From: Rhizobiales bacterium GAS188
GTDB taxonomy: Bacteria; Pseudomonadota; Alphaproteobacteria; Rhizobiales; Beijerinckiaceae
Direction of reading: 5' to 3'
Length of the DNA: 64,000 nucleotides
Assembly (NCBI GenBank): GCA_900104855.1
Contig: FNSS01000001.1
Span: forward strand, 434,001 to 498,000
A program made the position numbers and the translations under genes. Below, in pieces: positions 24,917 through 32,044 of the stretch. Numbering within the stretch: position 1 is the stretch's first letter; every line of letters begins with the position of its first letter. The notes beneath the pieces are model-generated. The model did no database searches. It was not told where the DNA came from and was given only the letters and a program-made list of their open reading frames with translations.

Positions 24917-25666
24917 TCATCTTGCGGCCTGCGAGAGCGCGGCCGGACCGAACAGGCGGTGCTGCGCGGTGAGCAGCATGAAGTTCAGTCCCCAGCCGAT
25001 GACCCCGACCCAGATCAGCACCGCGAACATCAGCTCGGGCCGCAGCGTCTGCTGGGCCTGCATCAACGCATAGCCGAGGCCGAGCGGGTTGATGGCGATC
25101 TCGACCGTGACGGCGACGATCAGCGACACTCCGGCGGCGAGGCGAAAGGCAACGAACAGGCGCGGCAGCGCCGCCGGCAGCACGATCTTCATGATGCGCG
25201 AGAGGGGCCTGAGCCCGATGCTGCGGCTCACCTCCATGAGGCGCGGCTCGACACCGGCGATCGCCGTGCTCCCGACGATCGCCACCGGCCAGAAGCTGGC
25301 GAAGGCGATGATGGCGACCTCCATGCGGAAGCCGAAGCCGAAAATGAGGAGCGCCACCGGGAGCAGCGCCACCGAGGGAATTGGCCGCAAGAGTTCGATC
25401 GGCACTTCGAGACAGCGGGCGAGGCGCGGCGAGAGGCCGAGCGCGATGCCGAGCGCAAGCCCGGCCGCGCCACCGAGCCCGAGCCCCATCAGGGCCGAGG
25501 CGATGGTCTGCCCCGACCAGGTAAGGAGGCTGCCGTCGCGCAACGCTTCATAGAGAGCGGCGGCGACCGCCGAAGGGGCTGCTAGCGAATCGCTGTGGAT
25601 CCCGAAGAACCTGGCGGCGAGCTCGGCCGCCGCCACGAGCAACAACGGCAGCGCCAAGCCCTTCAT
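24917..25666 (-). CDS. ABC transporter permease (TauC/SsuC type), first of two
   Basis: This 249-residue protein has about six membrane helices and the binding-protein-dependent permease motif (GLGLGGAAGLALGIALGLS, then ELLRPIPSVALLPVALLIFG). VSLIVAVTVEIAINPLGLG is typical of the family. It is paralogous to the permease at 24064, so the transporter core is probably a heterodimer. It starts 10 bases after the ATPase stop, on the same strand. Confidence 0.9.
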   Translation of the reverse strand: MKGLALPLLLVAAAELAARFFGIHSDSLAAPSAVAAALYEALRDGSLLTWSGQTIASALMGLGLGGAAGLALGIALGLSPRLARCLEVPIELLRPIPSVALLPVALLIFGFGFRMEVAIIAFASFWPVAIVGSTAIAGVEPRLMEVSRSIGLRPLSRIMKIVLPAALPRLFVAFRLAAGVSLIVAVTVEIAINPLGLGYALMQAQQTLRPELMFAVLIWVGVIGWGLNFMLLTAQHRLFGPAALSQAAR

Positions 25667-25676
25667 GACAAGCCTT

Positions 25677-26483
25677 TCATGATTCGGCGTCCTGGATGAA
25701 ATCGAACAGAGCCCGCCGCAATCTCAGGAATTCCGGGCTCTCGCGGGTCGCGAGCTGGTCGCGCGGGCGCGACAGCTTCACCTCGAAGGTCGCGGCGATG
25801 CGCCCCGGCTGCGGGCGCAAGGCCACCACCCGATCGCCGAGATAGATCGCCTCGTCGAGATCATGGGTGACGAACAGCACCGTCATGCCGCCCGCCCCGA
25901 CGATGCGCAGCACCTCGTCCTGCAGGGCCTGCCGGGTCATGGCGTCGAGCGCCCCAAACGGTTCGTCCATCAACAGCACCGCCGGCTCCTGGGCGAGGCA
26001 GCGCGCGATCTGCAGCCGCTGCTGCATGCCGCCCGAAAGCTGCGCCGGATAGCGATCCGCATAGGCCGCGAGCCCGACCTTCTTCAAGAGCGGCGCGATG
26101 CGATGCGGGCGCTGAGCGCGCGGCAACCCGGCGGCCTCGAGCGCCAGCGAGACATTGCCGGCAACGTTGCGCCAGGGCAGCAGCGCCTTGCCGTAATCCT
26201 GGAAGACGATGGCGACATTGCGCGCCGGGCCGGAGACCTTGCGCCCGTCATAGCGCACCTCGCCACGCGTCGGCGGCACCAGGCCGCCGAGCAGGCGCAG
26301 CAAGGTCGTCTTGCCGCAACCCGACGGCCCGACCACGCAGACGAACTCCCCCTTGGCGACATTGAGGTCGATGCCGCGCAGGATCGGCCGTTCGGCGAAA
26401 TCGAGATCGAGGCCGCGAAACGAGATCAGGGGCTCGCGCCCGTCGAGCACGGCCCCATGCATCGGGATGACGGTCGCGCTCAT
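25677..26483 (-). CDS. ABC transporter ATP-binding protein (SsuB/TauB type)
   Basis: This 268-residue ATPase has Walker A GPSGCGKTTLLRLLGG, Q-loop IVFQDYGKALLPW, signature LSGGMQQRLQIARC, Walker B AVLLMDEPFGALD and the H-loop VLFVTHDLDEAI. It would energise import in the inner membrane with the two permeases and the binding protein. Its start overlaps the stop of the binding-protein gene (ATGA at 26480-26483). The substrate is not fixed by the ATPase. Confidence 0.93.
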   Translation of the reverse strand: MSATVIPMHGAVLDGREPLISFRGLDLDFAERPILRGIDLNVAKGEFVCVVGPSGCGKTTLLRLLGGLVPPTRGEVRYDGRKVSGPARNVAIVFQDYGKALLPWRNVAGNVSLALEAAGLPRAQRPHRIAPLLKKVGLAAYADRYPAQLSGGMQQRLQIARCLAQEPAVLLMDEPFGALDAMTRQALQDEVLRIVGAGGMTVLFVTHDLDEAIYLGDRVVALRPQPGRIAATFEVKLSRPRDQLATRESPEFLRLRRALFDFIQDAES

Positions 26484-27430
26484 CTGACCAGCAGCTTGGC
26501 GACGTCCGGCTTCTCCTGCAGCATCTTCTGGCGGGTCATCGCATCCACCCAGTATTGCAATTGCGCATCGCTCACATCGGCTTGCAGCACCGGCAAGGTG
26601 ATGGTGCTCAAGACCTCGGGCGGCAGCTTGATGAATTTCGAGGCGCTGATGCGGGCCGCCGCCGGATCCTTCGCCTGGAAGGCGACGGCCTCGGCGATGG
26701 CGTCGTGGAAAGCCTTGACGGCGTCGGGATGGGCCTTGGCCCAGTCGCGCGTCGAGGCATAGAAGATCGCCGAGATATTGGGCGGCGCCTGCACGGCGAG
26801 CGGCACGGCGAGCGTGCCGATATTGTCGGCGACGATGCGCGTCGAGAAAGGCTCACCCGTGATCACCGCATCGACGCTGCCCGAGCGCAGCACATCGGCG
26901 CTCTGGGTGAAGGGCACCTCGACGAAATTCACCTTCTCGTAGTCGACGCCGTTATTCAACAGCCATTGGCGGAACATCACATGCAGGAAGGCGTTGAGAC
27001 CCGGCACGCCGACCTTCTTGCCGATGAAGTCCGAAGGCTTGGCGATGCTGACGCCGGCGCGCGCCATCACCCCGTCCTTGGTGTTGTTGGGATCGGTGAC
27101 CGAGCAATTGGCGATGACGACGAGATCGAGGCCGCCATCATTGGCCTGCATCAGCACCGGCGGGGTCGGTCCGCCGATCTGGATGGAATTGCCGACCAGC
27201 GCGCCGGGGATGTTGGAATTGAGCCCGATCAAGGTGAGCTCGACATCGAGGCCGTGCTTCTGGAAGAACCCCTGGTCCTTGGCGATGAAGGCTCCGTTGA
27301 AGCCGAGCGTCGCCGTGTAGCCGAGGCTGATCTTGGTCTGCGCCGCCGCAGGCTGGATGCCGCCGCCGAGGCCGACAGCCGCGAAACACGCTGCGGCCAT
27401 GACCAGCCGCTTGAAGACTTTGCGCTTCAT
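26480..27430 (-). CDS. NMT1/SsuA-like ABC substrate-binding protein
   Basis: This 316-residue protein has a signal peptide (RLVMAAACFAAVGLGGG, likely cut after AAAQ) and an NMT1/TauA-like domain: KISLGYTATLGFNGAFIAKD, FFQKHGLDVELTLIG, DFIGKKVGVPGLNAFLHV, VDAVITGEPFSTRIV. Such proteins bind sulfonates, pyrimidines, nitrate or aromatic acids in the periplasm. It begins an operon of binding protein, ATPase, two permeases and DUF4242. The GntR gene lies just upstream. Neighbouring fahA and cyclase genes hint at an aromatic or cyclic carboxylate, without proof. Confidence 0.88.
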   Translation of the reverse strand: MKRKVFKRLVMAAACFAAVGLGGGIQPAAAQTKISLGYTATLGFNGAFIAKDQGFFQKHGLDVELTLIGLNSNIPGALVGNSIQIGGPTPPVLMQANDGGLDLVVIANCSVTDPNNTKDGVMARAGVSIAKPSDFIGKKVGVPGLNAFLHVMFRQWLLNNGVDYEKVNFVEVPFTQSADVLRSGSVDAVITGEPFSTRIVADNIGTLAVPLAVQAPPNISAIFYASTRDWAKAHPDAVKAFHDAIAEAVAFQAKDPAAARISASKFIKLPPEVLSTITLPVLQADVSDAQLQYWVDAMTRQKMLQEKPDVAKLLVR

Positions 27431-27492
27431 CCTTCAATTCCTCCCTGGACCGTCAGCCGCGTTTGGCGGCGATGCAGTTACACGCGATGCAG

Positions 27493-28233
27493 TTACTTGC
27501 CGCCTTCACCGTGGAGATTGGTGCCGCCCGTCACGAGCGGTCCTTGCTTGTCTCCTAGGATGGCGAGAAGGGCTTGCGCCGTCGACCCGATATGCGTCTT
27601 GATCTCGCGCATGGCGCGCACCGTGTCGCGGGCGAGCGCGAGCTCCATCAGACGTTGATGCATGGCGACGAGCGTCTTGTCCTTCGCATGCCCGAGGCTC
27701 CTCACGAAGCGCCGATAGCGCGTCTTCTGTGAATAGAGATCGTCGCAGATGACGCGCAATGTCGTATGCGGGCAGGCCGCGATCAGAGCGCGGTGGAAGC
27801 GGTGATGGCGGACCTCATAGGCATCGAGCCATTCGTCCTGTGACAGGCCTGGCTTGGCGGTGGTGCTGCGCCGCAAGAGATGGAAGCTCGCGACGATCTC
27901 GTCTTCCCAGGCCACATCGCCATGCCGGATGGCGAGCCGGAAGGCCTCGCCTTCGACAACCTGGCGCGTATAGGTGATGTCGAGAAGCTGCTCGCGGGTG
28001 ATGGGCGGGACGCGGAAGCCCTTCTGGCCCTCTTGCCGCACCAGCCCCCGCGCCGCGAGCTGCGACAGCGCCTCCCGCAGAGGCGTCGCGCCGATCGCGT
28101 AGCGATCCGAAAGCTCGCGCACCTTCAACTTCCGGTCGGGCTGCAAGACGCAGGAGAGGATGTCCTGCGTCAGGCGCTGCACCGCGGCTTCGGAGGCCGT
28201 TGTCACCATTTCCGCCCTGAAGACCGTGCTCAA
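27493..28233 (-). CDS. GntR-family transcriptional regulator (FCD domain)
   Basis: This 246-residue protein has an N-terminal winged helix (LKVRELSDRYAIGATPLREALSQLAARGLVR) and a C-terminal FCD ligand domain with metal-site residues (EVRHHRFHRALIAACPH and HQRLMELALARD). It precedes the ABC operon on the same strand by 62 bases and is divergent from fahA, so it probably controls one or both. The palindrome AATATCGATATT at 28255-28266, just before its start, is a likely operator. Confidence 0.9.
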   Translation of the reverse strand: MSTVFRAEMVTTASEAAVQRLTQDILSCVLQPDRKLKVRELSDRYAIGATPLREALSQLAARGLVRQEGQKGFRVPPITREQLLDITYTRQVVEGEAFRLAIRHGDVAWEDEIVASFHLLRRSTTAKPGLSQDEWLDAYEVRHHRFHRALIAACPHTTLRVICDDLYSQKTRYRRFVRSLGHAKDKTLVAMHQRLMELALARDTVRAMREIKTHIGSTAQALLAILGDKQGPLVTGGTNLHGEGGK

Positions 28234-28254
28234 AAAATTCTCGACATTCCGGAT

Positions 28255-28266
28255 AATATCGATATT
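28255..28266. promoter_or_regulatory. Palindrome between GntR and fahA, candidate GntR operator
   Basis: AATATCGATATT is a perfect 12-base palindrome, AT-rich in a GC-rich region, 22 bases before the GntR start and about 100 before fahA. Its place suits control of both divergent units. Confidence 0.5.
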
Positions 28267-28363
28267 TTCGCGTTTCGCAACCAGCGAGGAACGTCAGTGA
28301 GGAGTTTGGGGCCGCGAGCACCGGCGCCTCGCCAAATCCTCGAGCATCGAGAGGGAAGCGCCA

Positions 28364-29722
28364 GTGTTAGAGACCGACGCGACGCATGATCCGGCACGTC
28401 GCAGCTTCGTCGAAACCGCCAACCTGGCGCGCGCCGATTTCCCGCTGCAGAACCTGCCTCTCGGCATCTTCAGGCGGCCGGGCGACAAGGCCGGGCGCGG
28501 CGGCGTCGCGATCGGCGATAAGATCTTCGACCTCGCGGCAGCCCGGGAAGCCTCGCTGTTCTCAGGTGCCGCCGAGAGTGCCGCGGTCGCGGCTTGCGAG
28601 CCGAAGCTCAACGCCCTGATGGCGCTCGGCAACCAGCCGACCCAGGCGCTGCGGGCGCGGCTCGCCAACCTGCTCGACGCCGAAGGCCCCGAGCGCCGCA
28701 AGGTCGAGGCGATGGCCGATCGCCTGTTCGTGCCCATGGCGGAGGCGGTGATGGAGCTGCCGACGACAATCGGCAATTTCACCGATTTCCTGACCTCGAG
28801 CTTCCACAGCGAGCGGCTCGCTCCAAGCGGCAAGGTCGCCGCCAACTTCAAGAGCATGCCGATCGCCTATCACAGCCGCGCCAGCTCGGTCAGGGTCAGC
28901 GGCGGCACCGTCTTGCGCCCGCATGGCCAATGGCTCGACGAGGCCGGCGCGCCGCATTTCGGGCCGAGCCTCGCACTCGATTACGAGCTCGAGCTCGGCG
29001 CCTATATCGGCACCGGCAACGCGCTCGGGAGCCCGATCGCGCTCGACGATGCGCGGGCGCACATCTTCGGCTATTGCCTGCTCAACGACTGGTCGGTGCG
29101 CGATGTGCAGCGCTGGGAGAGCAATCCGCTCGGCCCCTTCCTCGCCAAGAGCCTGTCGACCAGCGTCTCGCCCTGGGTGATCACCGAAGCCGCCATGCGG
29201 CCCTTCCGCACCGCGGCCTTCGCCCGCCCGCATGGCGATCCCGCCCCCCTGCCCTATCTCGCCTCGGAGCGCGAGAGCGAGAGCGGCGGCTTCGACCTGA
29301 AGCTGCGCGCCTCCTTGCTCACGCGGCGACTGCGCGAGGGCAAGCAGGGGCCGGAACGGGTCACCAGCACCAACTTCAAGCACATGTACTGGACCTTCGC
29401 GCAGATGCTGACGCATCATGCGAGCAATGGCTGCAACCTGATGCCGGGCGATCTCATCGGCAGCGGCACGACCTCCGGTCCTACCGATCAAAGCCGCGCC
29501 TGCCTCGCCGAGATCACGACGCGCGGAACGAAGCCGCTCGCCTTGCCGAATGGCGAGACGCGGGCCTGGCTGGAGGATGGCGACGAGGTGATCTTCCGCG
29601 CCAGGGCCGAGCGCCAGGGTTTTACCTCGATCGGCTTCGGGGAATGCCGCGGAACGATCGGGCCGGCGGTGACTTGGCCGGTCGCTGCTCAGGGCGAGTG
29701 GCGAGTGGCGAGTAGCGAGTAG
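28364..29722 (+). CDS. fahA: Fumarylacetoacetase
   Basis: A GTG start with GAGAGGGAAG upstream gives 452 residues, slightly longer than bacterial fumarylacetoacetases (about 420-440). It has NFTDFLTSSFHSER, MPIAYHSRASSVRVSG, LDYELELGAYIG, YCLLNDWSVRDVQRWE, GPFLAKSLSTSVSPWV and GDLIGSGTTSGP, covering the metal site and catalytic His-Glu region. It hydrolyses 4-fumarylacetoacetate to fumarate and acetoacetate at the end of tyrosine/homogentisate breakdown. No hmgA lies beside it. The last eight codons and the stop come from a heptamer repeat array. Confidence 0.95.
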   Translation: MLETDATHDPARRSFVETANLARADFPLQNLPLGIFRRPGDKAGRGGVAIGDKIFDLAAAREASLFSGAAESAAVAACEPKLNALMALGNQPTQALRARLANLLDAEGPERRKVEAMADRLFVPMAEAVMELPTTIGNFTDFLTSSFHSERLAPSGKVAANFKSMPIAYHSRASSVRVSGGTVLRPHGQWLDEAGAPHFGPSLALDYELELGAYIGTGNALGSPIALDDARAHIFGYCLLNDWSVRDVQRWESNPLGPFLAKSLSTSVSPWVITEAAMRPFRTAAFARPHGDPAPLPYLASERESESGGFDLKLRASLLTRRLREGKQGPERVTSTNFKHMYWTFAQMLTHHASNGCNLMPGDLIGSGTTSGPTDQSRACLAEITTRGTKPLALPNGETRAWLEDGDEVIFRARAERQGFTSIGFGECRGTIGPAVTWPVAAQGEWRVASSE

Positions 29723-29842
29723 TATATTCGCCGGAACCAATACTCAATACACGGGGCCGATCTTTATTCACTATTCACTATTCACTATTCACTACTCACT
29801 ACTCACTACTCGCCATTCGCTACTCGCCACTCGCCACTCGCC
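29693..29842. repeat. Heptamer repeat arrays in inverted orientation
   Basis: Four GGCGAGT-type heptamers (29693-29720) run through the fahA stop codon. Eleven heptamers in opposite orientation, grading from TATTCAC through TACTCAC to CACTCGC, fill 29765-29841. A 25-base stretch of the first (29693-29717) is perfectly complementary to 29818-29842. The array fills the gap between fahA and the cyclase gene. Confidence 0.9.
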
Positions 29843-29858
29843 GAACAAGGAGACGATC

Positions 29859-30647
29859 ATGCCCCGCCGGATCATCGACATTTCGGTGCCGCTCAAGGCC
29901 GGGATCGCCAGCGACCCGCCGGAAATGCGTCCCAAGATCGACTATCTCGACCATCATGCGACGGCGCCCGGAATGGCTGCCTTCATGAGCGTGCCGATCG
30001 AGGCCCTGCCCGACGGCGAATACGCCGCCGTGGAGCGCTGCACCATCTCGACCCATAACGGCACGCATCTCGACGCGCCCTATCATTATTTCTCGTCGAT
30101 GAACCATCGCCTCAAGCCGGGCGGCGAGCCGTCGATGCGCATCGACGAAGTGCCGCTCGAATGGTGCTTCCAACCGGCCGTGAAGCTCGATTTCCGGCAT
30201 TTCGAGGATGGCTATGTGGCGACACAAGGCGATGTCGAGGCGGAGCTCAAGCGCATCGGCCATGAGTTGCGGCCGCTCGAGATCGTGGTCGTCAACACGC
30301 GCGCCGGCTCGCGCTATGGCGAGGATGATTATGTCGACACCGGCTGCGGCATGGGCAAGGAAGCGACGCTCTGGATGCTCGAGCGCGGCGTGCGGCTCGT
30401 CGGCACCGATGGCTGGAGCTGGGACGCGCCCTTCTCGCATACGCGCCGCAAGGTCGCGGCGACCGGTGATGCCTCGCTGATCTGGGAAGGCCATCGGGCT
30501 GGCCGCGAGATCGGCTATTCGCATCTCGAGAAGCTGCACAATCTCGAGGTGCTGCCGGCCGACGGCTTCGAGGTCGTCTGCTTTCCGGTGAAGGTGCATC
30601 GCGGCTCGGCCGGCTGGACGCGGGCGGTGGCGATCCTGCCGGAGTGA
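29859..30647 (+). CDS. Cyclase-family protein (kynurenine-formamidase-like metal hydrolase)
   Basis: This 262-residue protein belongs to the cyclase superfamily: RRIIDISVPLKAGIASDPP at the N-terminus and the metal signature STHNGTHLDAPYH near residues 64-76 (HxGTHxDxPxH). EDDYVDTGCGMGKEATLWM and LVGTDGWSWDAPF toward the C-terminus are also typical. Relatives hydrolyse N-formylkynurenine, isatin or similar amides and lactones. AAGGAGACG is a good ribosome site. It follows fahA on the same strand, separated only by the heptamer array. Confidence 0.88.
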   Translation: MPRRIIDISVPLKAGIASDPPEMRPKIDYLDHHATAPGMAAFMSVPIEALPDGEYAAVERCTISTHNGTHLDAPYHYFSSMNHRLKPGGEPSMRIDEVPLEWCFQPAVKLDFRHFEDGYVATQGDVEAELKRIGHELRPLEIVVVNTRAGSRYGEDDYVDTGCGMGKEATLWMLERGVRLVGTDGWSWDAPFSHTRRKVAATGDASLIWEGHRAGREIGYSHLEKLHNLEVLPADGFEVVCFPVKVHRGSAGWTRAVAILPE

Positions 30648-30670
30648 TGCTCGGCGGCGGCGCTGCTCCT

Positions 30671-30752
30671 GGGACCGCGACCGTCTCGGTCGCCCTTGCC
30701 TCCCGGCGGCGCGGATTACCATCTCAAGGGCGGGCAGGATGCCCGCGGTCCC
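30671..30752. repeat. Composite interspersed repeat (GGGACCGCGACC family, copy 2)
   Basis: Positions 30671-30697 repeat the 27-base element at 9100-9126 exactly; a related palindromic unit (GGGCGGGCAGGATGCCCGC) follows at about 30728-30746. The two modules also sit together, inverted, at about 38207-38283. Confidence 0.7.
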
Positions 30753-30814
30753 AGCTGGTCGCCCTTCCTTCCCGGCGGTGCGCCTCGCCGTTCGCAAGGG
30801 CGGGCGGGAGAGGC

Positions 30815-30983
30815 TGTGAGTTTTTGAAATGATCACGAAGGGCGGTGTCGAGAACGTCGCGGAGAACGGGGCCGGCATCGACAGAGCAAGTTCTTGAAGG
30901 CCTTTTCCGACCATTTACGCTATTTACTCACAGCAAAACAGGCGGGTCCCGGCAAGTTTTTCCCGCTGTTTCAAAAACTCACA
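30815..30983. repeat. Possible MITE, 169 bp with 15-bp inverted ends
   Basis: TGTGAGTTTTTGAAA at 30815-30829 is the exact complement of TTTCAAAAACTCACA at 30969-30983. The AT-richer inside (for example CATTTACGCTATTTACTCACA) differs from its surroundings. No target-site duplication is visible. It sits between two GC-rich repeat fragments. Confidence 0.5.
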
Positions 30984-31015
30984 AGCTCGGACGCCCGCGG
31001 TCCCAGCGCGCCCGC

Positions 31016-32044
31016 CTACGTCCTCTTGAGGCGAGCCTTGCCGCCGGCGCCCGGCCGGGGGAAGCCGCCGATGCGCGACAGAACGGAGGCGAGCGGATCG
31101 GCGCTCCAGGCCCGGGTGACGAAGTCGTTATGCACCACCTCGTCAGGGGCACGCAGGAACGTCACACTGCCGCCGGCAAGCGTCGCGGCTGCCCTGGTGT
31201 CGAAGCCGACGCCACGCTGCGACAGGAGCTGCTGTAGGCTAAGATTGCCGTCGCTCGTCGATTTCGAATAGGCGCTGAAGAAGAAGGCGTCGCGCCGGGC
31301 GGCGATCCAATCGGCGAATTTGTCCAGCTCGCCATAGGCTGCGTCCATGAGGACCACGCCGCGCAAGCGCCCGCTATCCCCCCAATATTTGAGCGAGAAG
31401 GCGGCCGGCAGATAGCCGCCGCTATAGGCGACGAAAACGACCGGGGCCGAGCGCAGCACGGATGCGGCGCGCTCGCTGCCATGGAGGGTGGCGAGATGCG
31501 AAGCCGCCTCGTCGATGAAGCGGCCGAAGACATTGGGCTCCCAGAAACGCCCGGCGCTCGAATCGCCAGCATTGACGGCAAATTGCGGAGCGACGAGGAC
31601 TGCGTTCAGGCCGGAATCCGCGAGCTGGCGCGGCACCTGCTGACGCGCTGCCACATCACGTTCGAGAGTGGCGTTGTTGCCGTGGAAATACACGACGATG
31701 ACGGCCGGACGGTCGAGGTCGAATCCGGCCGGGATCGAGAGCAGCACCCGATGGTCGCGATAGGCCTGATCCTCCCAGACAACGCCGCCGCGCGGCGAGG
31801 AATGGCCGTGCCGCTCGCCATCGGTCACATCGAGGAAAGGCTTGTCGGTATCGGGGATCATCCCGGAATAGGGAAAGGGGGTGACGTCGAAGGGGATGAG
31901 CGCGGTCCTGGTCGCCGGAAAACCGGTCGAGCGAGCATTTTGCATGGCGAAGAGCCCGTTCGCGGCGGTGGTTCCCGATGCGTCATCTTGCGCTGCGACA
32001 CAAGCCGACAGGATGGTGGCGAGGGCGACGAGCGCAGCTCTCAC
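31016..32044 (-). CDS. Alpha/beta-hydrolase-like lipoprotein
   Basis: A GTG start at 32044, overlapping the upstream stop (GTGA), gives 342 residues. The N-terminus ALVALATILSACVAAQ is a lipoprotein signal with lipobox LSAC. The body is alpha/beta-hydrolase-like: VIVVYFHGNNATLERDV (oxyanion region HGN), VFVAYSGGYLPAAFSL (nucleophile elbow, YSGGY) and VVLMDAAYGELDKF; EVVHNDFVTRAW near the C-terminus could supply the His. It would be anchored in the envelope. It is the last of three overlapping genes with a membrane spermidine-synthase-like protein and an exported methyltransferase. Substrate unknown. Confidence 0.8.
   Translation of the reverse strand: MRAALVALATILSACVAAQDDASGTTAANGLFAMQNARSTGFPATRTALIPFDVTPFPYSGMIPDTDKPFLDVTDGERHGHSSPRGGVVWEDQAYRDHRVLLSIPAGFDLDRPAVIVVYFHGNNATLERDVAARQQVPRQLADSGLNAVLVAPQFAVNAGDSSAGRFWEPNVFGRFIDEAASHLATLHGSERAASVLRSAPVVFVAYSGGYLPAAFSLKYWGDSGRLRGVVLMDAAYGELDKFADWIAARRDAFFFSAYSKSTSDGNLSLQQLLSQRGVGFDTRAAATLAGGSVTFLRAPDEVVHNDFVTRAWSADPLASVLSRIGGFPRPGAGGKARLKRT

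Noticed and set aside
29765-29841. CRISPR array
   Set aside because: The units are 7-base tandem repeats with no spacers and no cas genes nearby.
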